A stretch of DNA of 38,061 nucleotides. Origin: Pontibacter mucosus. Lineage in GTDB: Bacteria; Bacteroidota; Bacteroidia; Cytophagales; Hymenobacteraceae. The stretch lies in assembly GCF_003054055.1 (NCBI RefSeq), contig NZ_QBKI01000017.1, positions 1 through 38,061 of the forward strand, written 5' to 3'. A model generated the notes under the pieces. The model ran no database searches, was not told the origin of the DNA, and saw only the letters and a program-made list of their open reading frames with translations. This document shows, piece after piece, positions 1-8,357 of this stretch. The position numbers were made by a program, and so were the translations under genes. Each line of letters starts with the position of its first letter. Position 1 is the first letter of the stretch.

Positions 1-95
1 ATGGAGGCCTTGCCCTCCTCCAGCACGCAGGAGGGCAGCACCGCCACGCCTCCGGCAAATAGCAACAGTCCTTTTACAACCGAGCGCCTATCCAT
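1..95 (-). CDS. Partial gene, probable gluconate 2-dehydrogenase subunit 3-like lipoprotein (N-terminus only)
   Basis: An open frame starts with ATG at 95 and runs off the left edge of the window. The 31 visible residues start MDRRSVVKGLLLFAGG and continue to a lipobox-like LPSC at residues 20-23. That is a twin-arginine-like pair followed by a hydrophobic stretch and a lipidation cysteine. In Bacteroidota this kind of leader is typical of gluconate 2-dehydrogenase subunit 3 family proteins, the small partner of membrane-associated GMC/FAD sugar oxidoreductases. The gene follows the sugar-phosphate-isomerase-like gene by 29 bp in the same direction, an arrangement often seen with such oxidoreductases, so the catalytic GMC subunit is expected further left. 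The identification rests only on the leader and the context; another Tat-exported lipoprotein is possible. Confidence 0.5.
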   Translation of the reverse strand, partial: MDRRSVVKGLLLFAGGVAVLPSCVLEEGKAS

Positions 96-124
96 ACTTT
101 ACAGTTTTGGGTTATGCTATAATT

Positions 125-970
125 TTACTTTAAGACACTTCTGAAATATTCCACGCTCGCCTGTACATCAGGTGTATTATGACGCCAGTTATACTCATAC
201 TCGGCCGATAGTATCCCTTTGAATTTCTGGCGCTTCAACTCCTGGATGACACCGGCAATATTCGTCACCCCCTGGCCCCAGTGCACATCATGGGCCTTCG
301 CCCCCTGCTCATGCAAATCCTTTACATGAAGCTGCATCACATGTCCCTCCAGCTTTTGCAGGCTCTCTACCGGGTCGAGCCCGGAGCGGGTCCAGTGCCC
401 TATATCGGCACACACTCCGATGCGCCTGCTCTGTCCCTGCAAGGCTGCCAGCACTATGTCCGGACTCCAGTAGCGCGTGGGGTTGGGATGGTTGTGGATA
501 GCTACATTGATTTTGTATGCATCACACAGCTGCGAAAGCAGCGGCAAGTCCTCCTGCTTTGGCTCAGAGGTGATAGTTTCAACCCCCATGGCCTTCGCGA
601 ACTCAAACAGCTGGCGCCAATTGGCCTCACTGGCTGGGGAGATCACCCCAAAAGAAACCATCCTGATGCCTTTACCCTTCAGGCGTTTCCGGATCTCCTC
701 CCGCTTTGCCGCATCCATGTGGATATCCATCTTGCCTTCCATACCTCCCCCCAAAACCTGCCCCGGATAAGCCTCCACATACTTGAGTCCACAGCTATCG
801 ATCTTGTCAATAGCCTCAAAGAATGTGAACTCCTTAAAGGTGTAAGCCTGGGCTCCCAGCTTCCATCCCAGCCGCTCCTCCGGGGTTTTCTGGGCATACA
901 CCGTCTCCCGGCCGGCCAGCAGGATAAACACCATGCCCATGACCGCTATCAGGTTAAATGAGGGTTTCAT
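125..970 (-). CDS. Exported sugar phosphate isomerase/epimerase-like TIM-barrel protein (xylose-isomerase-like AP-endonuclease-2 fold)
   Basis: This 281-residue protein has an N-terminal signal peptide (hydrophobic residues about 7-20, ending VYAQ) and a xylose-isomerase-like TIM barrel. Family metal-ligand motifs are visible in order: TSEP (Glu), IHNHP (His), CADIGH (Asp/His), LHVKD (His/Asp) and SAEYE (Glu). Export means it acts in the periplasm rather than on cytosolic phosphosugars, so the name 'phosphate isomerase' is only a family label. In Bacteroidota, exported members beside GMC/gluconate-dehydrogenase-type oxidoreductases have been linked to oxidised (3-keto) glycoside processing. 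That is inference here, supported by the following partial subunit-3-like gene. It is the first gene of its transcription unit, with a PUL operator about 80 bp upstream. The start gives a well-formed signal peptide. Confidence 0.85.
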   Translation of the reverse strand: MKPSFNLIAVMGMVFILLAGRETVYAQKTPEERLGWKLGAQAYTFKEFTFFEAIDKIDSCGLKYVEAYPGQVLGGGMEGKMDIHMDAAKREEIRKRLKGKGIRMVSFGVISPASEANWRQLFEFAKAMGVETITSEPKQEDLPLLSQLCDAYKINVAIHNHPNPTRYWSPDIVLAALQGQSRRIGVCADIGHWTRSGLDPVESLQKLEGHVMQLHVKDLHEQGAKAHDVHWGQGVTNIAGVIQELKRQKFKGILSAEYEYNWRHNTPDVQASVEYFRSVLK

Positions 971-1049
971 ATCTGATCTTTTTTGCTGGTAAGCAGTTCT
1001 CGCTGCGTCGGAAACAGTACCGGAACAGGCTAAACCTCTACCATTATTT

Positions 1050-1065
1050 ACTTAACGCACTAAGT
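1050..1065 (-). promoter_or_regulatory. PUL operator copy 1 (putative GntR site)
   Basis: ACTTAACGCACTAAGT, an inverted repeat ACTTA-N6-TAAGT. It lies about 80 bp upstream of the start codon at 970, in the promoter region of the isomerase-like gene. It is identical to the consensus of the eight copies found in this window. Confidence 0.75.
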
Positions 1066-1119
1066 TATAAAATTAAACGAGCGTCACAAGAAAACCTGTG
1101 CTTATCTCCGGCGTGATGC

Positions 1120-3477
1120 CTATTTAGTGGCTTTAAGCTCCTGTATGGCCACCTCTGGCACCAGCACTTTATTTACCTGTTCCACCACGAGCGCCTTTGC
1201 CAGCTTGAAGGAGGCCGTCTGCCTGATATCCCTGGAAGAGGCCCCCAGCTGTATCGTGTACTTGCCAGGCTCGGCTACCCAGGCAGTCTGCCCGGTATCA
1301 AACGAGGCGAGCGCCCTGGCATCCAGCGTAAGGGAGACGGTTTGTGTCTGCCCCGGCTGCAGTACCTCCGTCTTCGTGAAACCCTTCAGCTCCTTTGCCG
1401 GCTTATCCATGGTTTTGGCAGGGGCGCTCAGGTAGAGCTGCACCACTTCCTTTCCCGCTGCCTTGCCTGTGTTTTTCACATCCAAGGTAATGGTCAGCCT
1501 GTCCTTGAACTTTCCGGAGCTCAGTTTCATGTTACTGTAGGTAAAGCTGGTGTAGGACAAGCCATAGCCAAATTCATAGGCTGGGGTAACGTTGAAGCTG
1601 TCATAATAACGGTAGCCCACGTAGATGCCTTCCTCATACACAACCTGCTTTGGTTCACCGGCCGGCGTGCCCGGGAAGTTCTTGGCCGTGGGAGTGTTCC
1701 GGTAGTCCACTGGGAAAGTGGTAGCCAGCTTGCCCGAGGGAGTTACTTTTCCTGACATCAGGTCTGCCAGTGCGTGGCCGCCCTCCTGCCCCGGCTGCCA
1801 GGCCAACAGGATGGCGTCTGCCTGGTCCCTCCAGCTGGCCACTTCTATCACGCCGCCAATGTTGAGCACCACTACCACTTTTTTCCCTTCTCCGCGAAAT
1901 GCGTCCGACACGGATCGCAAAAGCGCTTTTTCTGCTGCAGTCAGGTAAAAATCTTTCAGTTTCCGGTCGCCGCCCTCACCAAATACCCGCATGATGGTCA
2001 CCATGGCAATATCTGACTCCTTCGCCTTCTGACGGATCAGGTTTTCATCAATGGCCAGCTCTCCCAGGATACTGTCCAGCTTTGGCAGGGCCGTGATCAG
2101 GCTGTCCGCTTTCAGGTTGCGCGGCTTCCCCAGCCTCAGGTACTCCAGGTAGGTCTTCTGCAGGTCTTCGTCAACCTGATAGCCCGCCAGCTCCAGGCCT
2201 TGTGCCAGCGACACGCTATACGCGTTGTTCACCATGCCACTGCCTGTTCCGCCCACAATCATTTTGTAAGAGTAGTTGCCAAATGCCGCTACTTTGCGGG
2301 TGCCCTGTCCCAGCGGCAGGGCCTGGTTTTCGTTCCGGAGCAGCACCATCGACTGCGCAGCGGCATCGCGGGCCAGGGACGCATTGCCCTTCAGATCCGG
2401 CTTGTCCGAGTAAGGGTAGTTCCTGTAAGTCGGGGTACGCTGGGCCACGTTCAGAATACGTGCGATGTTGCGATCCAGCACGCCCATGTCCAGCGAACCG
2501 TTGCTGGCGGCACTGTCTATCTTCTGCGACCACACGGCCAGGCCGGGCATGAGCAGGTCGTTGCCTGCCCTCATCTGCATTAACGCATCCTCGCCGCCGT
2601 ACCAGTCGCTGAGCACAAACCCGTCAAAGCCCCACTCCTTGCGCAGGATAGTTTCCAGCAGTTCCTCGCTCTCAGAGGTGTAAACCCCGTTGATTTTATT
2701 GTAGGAGGACATCACTGTCCAGGGTTCTGACTCCTCTACTGCAATTTTAAAACCCTCCAGGTATATCTCCCGCAGGGCGCGCTCACTTACAATCGTGTTG
2801 ATAAAGCGCCTGCTCGTTTCCTGGTTATTGGCGGCAAAGTGCTTGAGCGAGGTGCCCACCCCCTGTGATTGTATCCCTTTTACCGCCGCCGCCGTCATCT
2901 TGCCGGAGATAAGCGGGTCTTCGGAATAGTACTCAAAGCACCTGCCCCCGAGTGGATCACGGTGGATGTTCAGGGCAGGGCCCAGCAGGATGTCCACGCC
3001 ATACTCCAGCGCCTCATGCCCCATGGCACTGCCCACACGCTCTGCCACCCCAGGGTCCCAGCTGGAGGCTACGAGGGTAGCCACCGGAAAGGCCGTGCAG
3101 TAATACGTGTTCGGGTCATTTTCCCTCCTGGGGGCAATACGCAACCCCGCAGGCCCGTCAGACAGGTAAATAGCCGGGATGCCTAGGCGCACAAAAGGAT
3201 AGGTGTACCCCCCTACTGCCGTGATATTCTTCTGCTTTCTGCCAGGTGTCGCCACTGGCTCCACCTCACGGCGCTTGGCTCCTGTTACCATCAGGGATTT
3301 CTCTTCCGTGGTCATGGCCCTGAGGACTTCCTCAAGCGGGCTTTCACCGAACTGCGGAACTGTATTGGAGGGCTTGGCATCTCCCGAACCGACGGGGGCG
3401 GTCTGTGCCCTGGCGGTCCCTGCCAGACAGAAGTGCGCCGCGAGCAGCAGGGCGATACTGTACGTTGATAATTTCAT
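1120..3477 (-). CDS. Secreted glycoside hydrolase family 3 (beta-glucosidase/beta-xylosidase type)
   Basis: This 785-residue protein has a signal peptide (residues about 1-25, ending GTARAQ) and the full GH3 layout. The N-terminal TIM barrel carries KHFAANNQE and the nucleophile motif VLSDW, with catalytic Asp at residue 291. An alpha/beta sandwich domain follows at roughly residues 370-620, and a C-terminal fibronectin-III-like domain at about 655-755 contains ELKGF. The length is normal for a three-domain GH3. Family members release terminal beta-linked glucose, xylose or arabinose from oligosaccharides in the periplasm; sequence reading cannot decide which. It is the last gene of the SusC1 transcription unit, 42 bp after the SGNH esterase gene, so it probably trims oligosaccharides imported by SusC1/D1. 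Confidence 0.93.
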   Translation of the reverse strand: MKLSTYSIALLLAAHFCLAGTARAQTAPVGSGDAKPSNTVPQFGESPLEEVLRAMTTEEKSLMVTGAKRREVEPVATPGRKQKNITAVGGYTYPFVRLGIPAIYLSDGPAGLRIAPRRENDPNTYYCTAFPVATLVASSWDPGVAERVGSAMGHEALEYGVDILLGPALNIHRDPLGGRCFEYYSEDPLISGKMTAAAVKGIQSQGVGTSLKHFAANNQETSRRFINTIVSERALREIYLEGFKIAVEESEPWTVMSSYNKINGVYTSESEELLETILRKEWGFDGFVLSDWYGGEDALMQMRAGNDLLMPGLAVWSQKIDSAASNGSLDMGVLDRNIARILNVAQRTPTYRNYPYSDKPDLKGNASLARDAAAQSMVLLRNENQALPLGQGTRKVAAFGNYSYKMIVGGTGSGMVNNAYSVSLAQGLELAGYQVDEDLQKTYLEYLRLGKPRNLKADSLITALPKLDSILGELAIDENLIRQKAKESDIAMVTIMRVFGEGGDRKLKDFYLTAAEKALLRSVSDAFRGEGKKVVVVLNIGGVIEVASWRDQADAILLAWQPGQEGGHALADLMSGKVTPSGKLATTFPVDYRNTPTAKNFPGTPAGEPKQVVYEEGIYVGYRYYDSFNVTPAYEFGYGLSYTSFTYSNMKLSSGKFKDRLTITLDVKNTGKAAGKEVVQLYLSAPAKTMDKPAKELKGFTKTEVLQPGQTQTVSLTLDARALASFDTGQTAWVAEPGKYTIQLGASSRDIRQTASFKLAKALVVEQVNKVLVPEVAIQELKATK

Positions 3478-3519
3478 AAGCTGTGTGATTTTTTACAATG
3501 CAATCGGTTCTCTGCTGCT

Positions 3520-4233
3520 TTACCGGAAGTGTTTGAGCAGCTCTTCGGCAATAATGTTGTGGCCCTTTTCATTGGGGTGGTTCACGTGTGACATGTAAGG
3601 GGCGATTGTCCCCTCCTCCTTGGCAATCCGCTCGAACTCGGCATACGGGTCTGCCAGACCGACCTTGTACCTGGCCGCCAGCTCCCTGATCTGCCTGGCA
3701 TGCTGGGCCAGCTTGTTTTCCGGATCCCCTATATCCTGGCGCTGGTCGGGAGAAGGGGTCACCAGGATCACCTTCACGTGATGGCGCAGCGCCTCCTCAA
3801 TCATCTTTTCCCAGGCGATCCGGGATCTTTCCAGCCCTATGCCCACATCGTTGAGGGCATAGTCGATGAAGAGCACATCCGGCTTATGGGGCATCACATC
3901 GGTGGCCAGACGCGGCTGGCCCTTTTCGGCGAACTCCCCGCCTGTAGCAGTGACAATGATGTTGATCACGGCGTGTGGGTATTCCTTTTTAAGCTTGGTG
4001 AGGAGTAAATGGGGGTAAGATTCCAAGGTGTGCACTTCCTGCCTGCTCCAGTAGCCGGAAGGAACGGAGTGCCCATGAAACACTAAATTAATCCGTTTGT
4101 TGTTCGGGAAGACTGCTTTCAGCTCCTGTTGTACATCGTCTAGGTAGGCTGGGGCGTTCGCCCCTTTCAAACTCTGGCACTGCACGGAAAGGGAAAACAG
4201 CAAGGCCGCCGCGATTAGCTTTATACTTTTCAT
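3520..4233 (-). CDS. SGNH/GDSL-family esterase, probable lipoprotein
   Basis: This 237-residue protein has a lipoprotein-type leader (hydrophobic residues 6-16, Cys19 in LSVQC). SGNH blocks can be recognised: block I is GHSV with Ser56 (the usual GDS is GHS here), block III is ALND with Asn128, and block V is NHPN with His219. The Asp that normally sits three residues before the block-V His is replaced by His216, so the catalytic acid may come from elsewhere; this looks like a variant subfamily rather than decay. Such enzymes in PULs usually remove acetyl or other acyl groups from polysaccharides. It lies 15 bp after the 862-residue lipoprotein gene and 42 bp before GH3. The SGNH fold is well supported; the substrate is inferred. 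Confidence 0.8.
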   Translation of the reverse strand: MKSIKLIAAALLFSLSVQCQSLKGANAPAYLDDVQQELKAVFPNNKRINLVFHGHSVPSGYWSRQEVHTLESYPHLLLTKLKKEYPHAVINIIVTATGGEFAEKGQPRLATDVMPHKPDVLFIDYALNDVGIGLERSRIAWEKMIEEALRHHVKVILVTPSPDQRQDIGDPENKLAQHARQIRELAARYKVGLADPYAEFERIAKEEGTIAPYMSHVNHPNEKGHNIIAEELLKHFR

Positions 4234-4248
4234 GTTATGTTTGCTTTC

Positions 4249-6837
4249 TCACCAGGATACCACTACAGTACCCGTTACATTCTTTACCAGGTAGCTCCTG
4301 CCGTACTGCTTCTCGCCTCGCTCAAAGGGAAGATGCCCCGTCTTCCAGGGATAGCCCGTGTTCAGGTAAAAGTGGATGCCTTCGTCGGTGATGCCCTCAT
4401 CCGGATAAACCCGCACCGTGGCGTTCTCAAGCCCCGATATCTGCAGCCGGCGGGTAATGCCCAGCTCTCCCGAGTGCATCTCCTTCACAGACACAATCCC
4501 CTTCTGCTGCTCCACAAACACCCGCGCTTCGCGGTGCCAGGCGGTGGGAAAAGAGTACGTCGCATAACCGTTCTGTAACTCGGTATCGTAGCCGAGCAAC
4601 ACCGGTGCCCCCTGCGGGAATCTGAGGCGGTGCCTCACCGAGGTGTTGGGCACATACCCGGCGAAGAAAAAGCCATTGTTACTGCGGGATATGCTCAGCA
4701 CCGGGCTTTTGACAGCCGGTTCGTATTTGTCCACGCTATACTCCAGGCCAAACTCCTGCAGCACATGCCGCAGGTAGGCAGGCCCTACCGCATATTTGCC
4801 CGGATCATTTGGCTTGAGCAGGCGCCCCCCCTCGTAGTGGCTTGAGTTTGTGCCGCGCACATAGGCCACCTTGCCTCCCTTCCAGCCGGGAAGCGATCTT
4901 GTCCAGAGCACGTCGCGTGTGTTGCTGCCCTGCGTCATGCGCACCAGTACCCTGGTATGGGGATCTGGCGCATGCTTCACCTTTGTCCGCAGGCCGCCGC
5001 CGGAGAACAGCGCCAGGTGCTGTATCGTGTGTGGCTCCTTCCTGGTCAGGTTATCATTGCTATAGTTTCCGACCAAGGTAAACTCACCTTCCAGCGCAGT
5101 CGTGTTCTGCAGGTTGAGTAACTCGGCAAAGGCAGGACTGGCATGGTCGGCCGGGCCGTACACGATAATCCGACCACCGTTCTGCACATAGTCAATCAGG
5201 CTATTTTCAAAGGCTGACCCTGCGTCCGGCACAATGGTGAGCAAGACCGACTCGTCAAACAGCCCCGGTTTCCTTTCCAGGACGGAAGGGAAGTACTTGG
5301 TGGAGATAATGGTATTGAGCGGGAAGCCGTTGTTGATAGCCTGCCGGATAAACCAGTCCCCGTAATAGATCTCTGCCAGGCGGTCCGGCTGGTCGTAGGC
5401 CCAGCTGTGGTACTCCTCAAAGGGGTACACCCACACCAGGGGACCCGGCGCGGTTGGGCTGTCGTAGCGTGCCTTAAGAATGTGGGGAATCACCTCGTTG
5501 GGCACCTGCGTCGGCATATCGCCAAAGGAATCGTCTATGGTCAGGAAATTCAGGTGTGTCGGCAACTTTACCTCTCCCTGCTCATTGATGCGGGCGACGG
5601 CCATCGGCAGGTAGATGTCGTGGGGCTCGCGGCCATACCGGTCCAGCCAGGGACTGTTCAACCACCAGGGATCGTGCGTGTAATAGCGGAAGATGTAGCG
5701 GTCGTCCGGCAACTGCGCCATACGTGACATGTACCCCACCATCTCCAGCCCGAAGTCGCCATCCAGGGCAGCCCACGGGGAGTTGGGCGGCGGCAGGATA
5801 TTATACCCACCTTCGTAGATGGCTTTCAGGTCCACCCCATCCTTGGCCAGGTCAATGCCCGTGGCCAGGTTCGTGCCCCTGGTTTCAATCCGGAAGTCCG
5901 GGCACTCCTGGCGGAACAGGGTCCAGAAATCAACAATCTTCTCCTTCGTTTCGGCCAGGTTCTCTTGGTTAAAGCCCTTGCCGGTGAAAATGGTGCCCGT
6001 GGAGGCCCAGGGTTCCATCCCGAAGCCAAAGCCATTGCTGAACCAGATATAGTCGAAACCCAGGTCCTGCAGGAAGTGCTGGCTCTGACGGCCAAAGAAG
6101 GTTCCAAAAGGCGTGTCTGCCGGGATGCCGTCAGGGAAGCCCGCATAGGATTCTTTGTCAGCATCGAGTACGGCGTAGCTAAAGACAAAGGACTTATGCC
6201 CCATGGCACTTCCTTCCAGTATCTCCGGGTGCTTCTTGTACTTAAAATCTGACTTGGCGAATTCCGGCCCCGGGTCAAAGGTGGCTCCCACCCGCACCGG
6301 CTTGCCCGTTATCTCTTCCCCTGTTTCCCGCAGGGTCTGCACAATCAGCTTCAGGTCTCCATAGGTGAAGGCCGGCGGATCCTCCATGTACAGGTAAGCC
6401 CGCTCATGCAGGGACAGCTCCTTGGGGCCGGAGCCCACCTCGTGCTCGGTATTAGGGTTGCCGATGTACATGGCCCACTCTAGCGGCTGTTCCAGCTTGC
6501 CCTGGTAGTCGAGTATCTCTGAGCCGTCCGCTGTCCAGAGCATCACCGATACCGTGTCGGCATGCCGCAGCAGGGCCCCCCACTGGGTGAACATCTCGGC
6601 GGCTACACGCTTGATGTAAGTCGGGTCATTCTGCTTGAAAGGCTTCAGGGATGCCTCCAGCGTGATGTTTTCGAAAGGCTGCCCCCTGAGGCTGGAGTCG
6701 ATTAAAGGCAGGGGCGCGGCAGTAGCCGGTGCCGCCACAGCTGCCTCAGGCTGGCCTGGTGCTGGCTTAGAGCCGGAGCAGCCATAGGCAATGCTGCCGG
6801 CAAGGAGCCACAAAAGCGGTCTGAAATTAAGCGTCAT
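4249..6837 (-). CDS. Surface/periplasmic lipoprotein with GH-like TIM barrel and amidotransferase-like domain, family not recognised
   Basis: This 862-residue protein has a lipoprotein leader (Cys20 in IAYGC) and a low-complexity Ala/Pro linker. Residues about 50-520 read as a TIM-barrel hydrolase-like domain, with many Trp/Tyr-rich strands and acidic loop motifs (ATFDPGPEF, GFGFGMEPW, TIDDSFGD). Around residues 530-620 there is a Rossmann-type segment (NGGRIIVYGPAD) like the glutamine-amidotransferase-like domain that follows the barrel in GH42-type enzymes, and the C-terminus is beta-rich. I do not recognise a CAZy family. Its place directly after SusD1 and before an esterase and a GH3 supports a role in glycan cleavage. 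It could instead be a catalytically inert glycan-binding protein. The catalytic residues have not been assigned. Confidence 0.6.
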   Translation of the reverse strand: MTLNFRPLLWLLAGSIAYGCSGSKPAPGQPEAAVAAPATAAPLPLIDSSLRGQPFENITLEASLKPFKQNDPTYIKRVAAEMFTQWGALLRHADTVSVMLWTADGSEILDYQGKLEQPLEWAMYIGNPNTEHEVGSGPKELSLHERAYLYMEDPPAFTYGDLKLIVQTLRETGEEITGKPVRVGATFDPGPEFAKSDFKYKKHPEILEGSAMGHKSFVFSYAVLDADKESYAGFPDGIPADTPFGTFFGRQSQHFLQDLGFDYIWFSNGFGFGMEPWASTGTIFTGKGFNQENLAETKEKIVDFWTLFRQECPDFRIETRGTNLATGIDLAKDGVDLKAIYEGGYNILPPPNSPWAALDGDFGLEMVGYMSRMAQLPDDRYIFRYYTHDPWWLNSPWLDRYGREPHDIYLPMAVARINEQGEVKLPTHLNFLTIDDSFGDMPTQVPNEVIPHILKARYDSPTAPGPLVWVYPFEEYHSWAYDQPDRLAEIYYGDWFIRQAINNGFPLNTIISTKYFPSVLERKPGLFDESVLLTIVPDAGSAFENSLIDYVQNGGRIIVYGPADHASPAFAELLNLQNTTALEGEFTLVGNYSNDNLTRKEPHTIQHLALFSGGGLRTKVKHAPDPHTRVLVRMTQGSNTRDVLWTRSLPGWKGGKVAYVRGTNSSHYEGGRLLKPNDPGKYAVGPAYLRHVLQEFGLEYSVDKYEPAVKSPVLSISRSNNGFFFAGYVPNTSVRHRLRFPQGAPVLLGYDTELQNGYATYSFPTAWHREARVFVEQQKGIVSVKEMHSGELGITRRLQISGLENATVRVYPDEGITDEGIHFYLNTGYPWKTGHLPFERGEKQYGRSYLVKNVTGTVVVSW

Positions 6838-6858
6838 AGGATGTAAGGGTTAAAATCC

Positions 6859-6901
6859 GCCACCTCTCCCCGTTGCCGGCGGGGCAACGGGGAGAGGTGG
6901 C
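6859..6901 (-). terminator. Strong hairpin after susD1 (attenuator, processing or partial terminator)
   Basis: A perfect 19-bp inverted repeat (arms 6859-6877 and 6883-6901, 5-base loop) fills most of the 76-bp gap between susD1 and the next gene. On the transcribed strand it is followed by a short ATTTT run, so it is at best a leaky terminator. Hairpins here are typical of susCD operons, where they keep susCD mRNA levels above those of the enzyme genes. Confidence 0.75.
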
Positions 6902-6913
6902 ACAGTGATGTCA

Positions 6914-8344
6914 TTAGTAGCCGGGGTTTTGCTCCAGCGCCGGGTTAATCTCTATTTCTCTTCTCGGGATAGGCAGAATCAACTCGTGGTTGGCTACGGA
7001 GAAATTGAGTCCTTTGCCCGCATAGTAAGCGTTGACCACTTCCTGCGCCCTGCCGGTGCGAACCAGGTCAAACCAGCGGTGCGCCTCGTAGGCCAGCTCC
7101 ACCCTTCGCTCCTGGGCAATCGCCTGCCGCAGCGCTTCCTGCGAGAGTCCCTCCAGGTCCCCGAGGCCGGCGCGGTTGCGCACCATGTTCAGGTAATCTT
7201 CAGCCTCAGTCCCGTTCCCTGCCTCGTTGAGAGCCTCCGCATACATCAGCAGCACGTCGGCATAGCGCAGTACGGTGAAGTTGATGCTGCCGTCGCGTGG
7301 GTTCTCCGCCGTTAAATCTACAAATTTCAGCCCGTGTCTGCTATAGGCCCGCTCCCCGGTCAAATTAGAGACAATGTACTCCCCGACGGAGGCATTTTTC
7401 CGCAGGTCCCCTTCCTCATAAGCCTCTATCAGGCTGAGGGTGGGGGTGATCCTGCCCGATCCCTGCTGCCCGTTGGCCAGCAGGCCGGTAGAAGCCGGAG
7501 TGAATTGCACGGAGTAGCTGTTACCCAGGTTAGCCCCGGAAATATACTTTAGTTCAAAGATGGACTCCGGCAGGTTTTCGTTGCCCGTAGAGAAAAGACT
7601 CTTATAGTTACCCGCCAGGCTGTATTGCCCTGACGCTATCACCTCCCTCAGCTTGGCAGCGGCCAGCTCATACTGTTGCTGGGTGAGGTATACTTTGCCC
7701 AGCAGTGTTTTGACGGTTCCACGTGAGGCATAGCCCTTGTTCGGGTTCAGCTCCTCCGGCAAGAGCAGCTCGGCCTCCTTCAGATCCCCTATTATCTTGC
7801 TGAACACCTCCTCCCTCGGCTTCAGGCTCAGGTCGGCGCCCGCAATCTGGCCCGGACTCCTGAACTCAGCATCCGTCAGGGGGGCTCTTCCAAAGGTCTG
7901 CACGAGAATAAAATAGCTGTACGCGCGCATGAACCTCGCCTCCCCGGCTATCCGGCGCTTCACGCTGTCATCAATGTCAGCCGACTCCAGCCGGATAAGG
8001 ATGATGTTGCAGCGGGCCACCGTGTACAGGGCCGTGTTCCAGACAGACTGCACGATGGTATTGGAAGGGGTTACATTCAGTTCATCGAACTCGACCTCCG
8101 TGATGGAGGAGGAGGAAATGGAAATCTCGGCATTGTCAGCCATCAGCTCCGCGATGTAAAACAAATCCGTGTTGTACAGGTTCTTGAAGGTGCCGTAGAC
8201 CCCGATCATCGCCGACTCAAAGTCGTTCTCTGTCCGGTAAAAGCTCTGGTCATTAATCTGGGAATCCGGCTGCAGCTCCAGAAAATCCTCACAGGAGGAA
8301 AGAGTGCCTAACAGCAGTACAGTGGCTAGTAGTTTAAGTTTCAT
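6914..8344 (-). CDS. SusD/RagB-family outer-membrane glycan-binding lipoprotein (SusD1)
   Basis: This 476-residue lipoprotein (Cys18 in LSSCEDF) has SusD hallmarks: an N-terminal LELQPDSQI...YRTENDFESA segment, TPR-like helices with YADVLLMYAEALNE near the middle-to-end, the RRVELAYEAHRWFDLVRTG motif, and the family's terminal NPALEQNPGY. SusD proteins cap the SusC barrel from outside and bind the target oligosaccharide. It starts 13 bp after susC1 ends and is certainly co-transcribed with it. The length is normal. Its sequence is distinct from SusD2 in this window, so the two pairs probably take different oligosaccharides of one substrate. Confidence 0.95.
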   Translation of the reverse strand: MKLKLLATVLLLGTLSSCEDFLELQPDSQINDQSFYRTENDFESAMIGVYGTFKNLYNTDLFYIAELMADNAEISISSSSITEVEFDELNVTPSNTIVQSVWNTALYTVARCNIILIRLESADIDDSVKRRIAGEARFMRAYSYFILVQTFGRAPLTDAEFRSPGQIAGADLSLKPREEVFSKIIGDLKEAELLLPEELNPNKGYASRGTVKTLLGKVYLTQQQYELAAAKLREVIASGQYSLAGNYKSLFSTGNENLPESIFELKYISGANLGNSYSVQFTPASTGLLANGQQGSGRITPTLSLIEAYEEGDLRKNASVGEYIVSNLTGERAYSRHGLKFVDLTAENPRDGSINFTVLRYADVLLMYAEALNEAGNGTEAEDYLNMVRNRAGLGDLEGLSQEALRQAIAQERRVELAYEAHRWFDLVRTGRAQEVVNAYYAGKGLNFSVANHELILPIPRREIEINPALEQNPGY

Positions 8345-8357
8345 AACGCTTTCCTTT

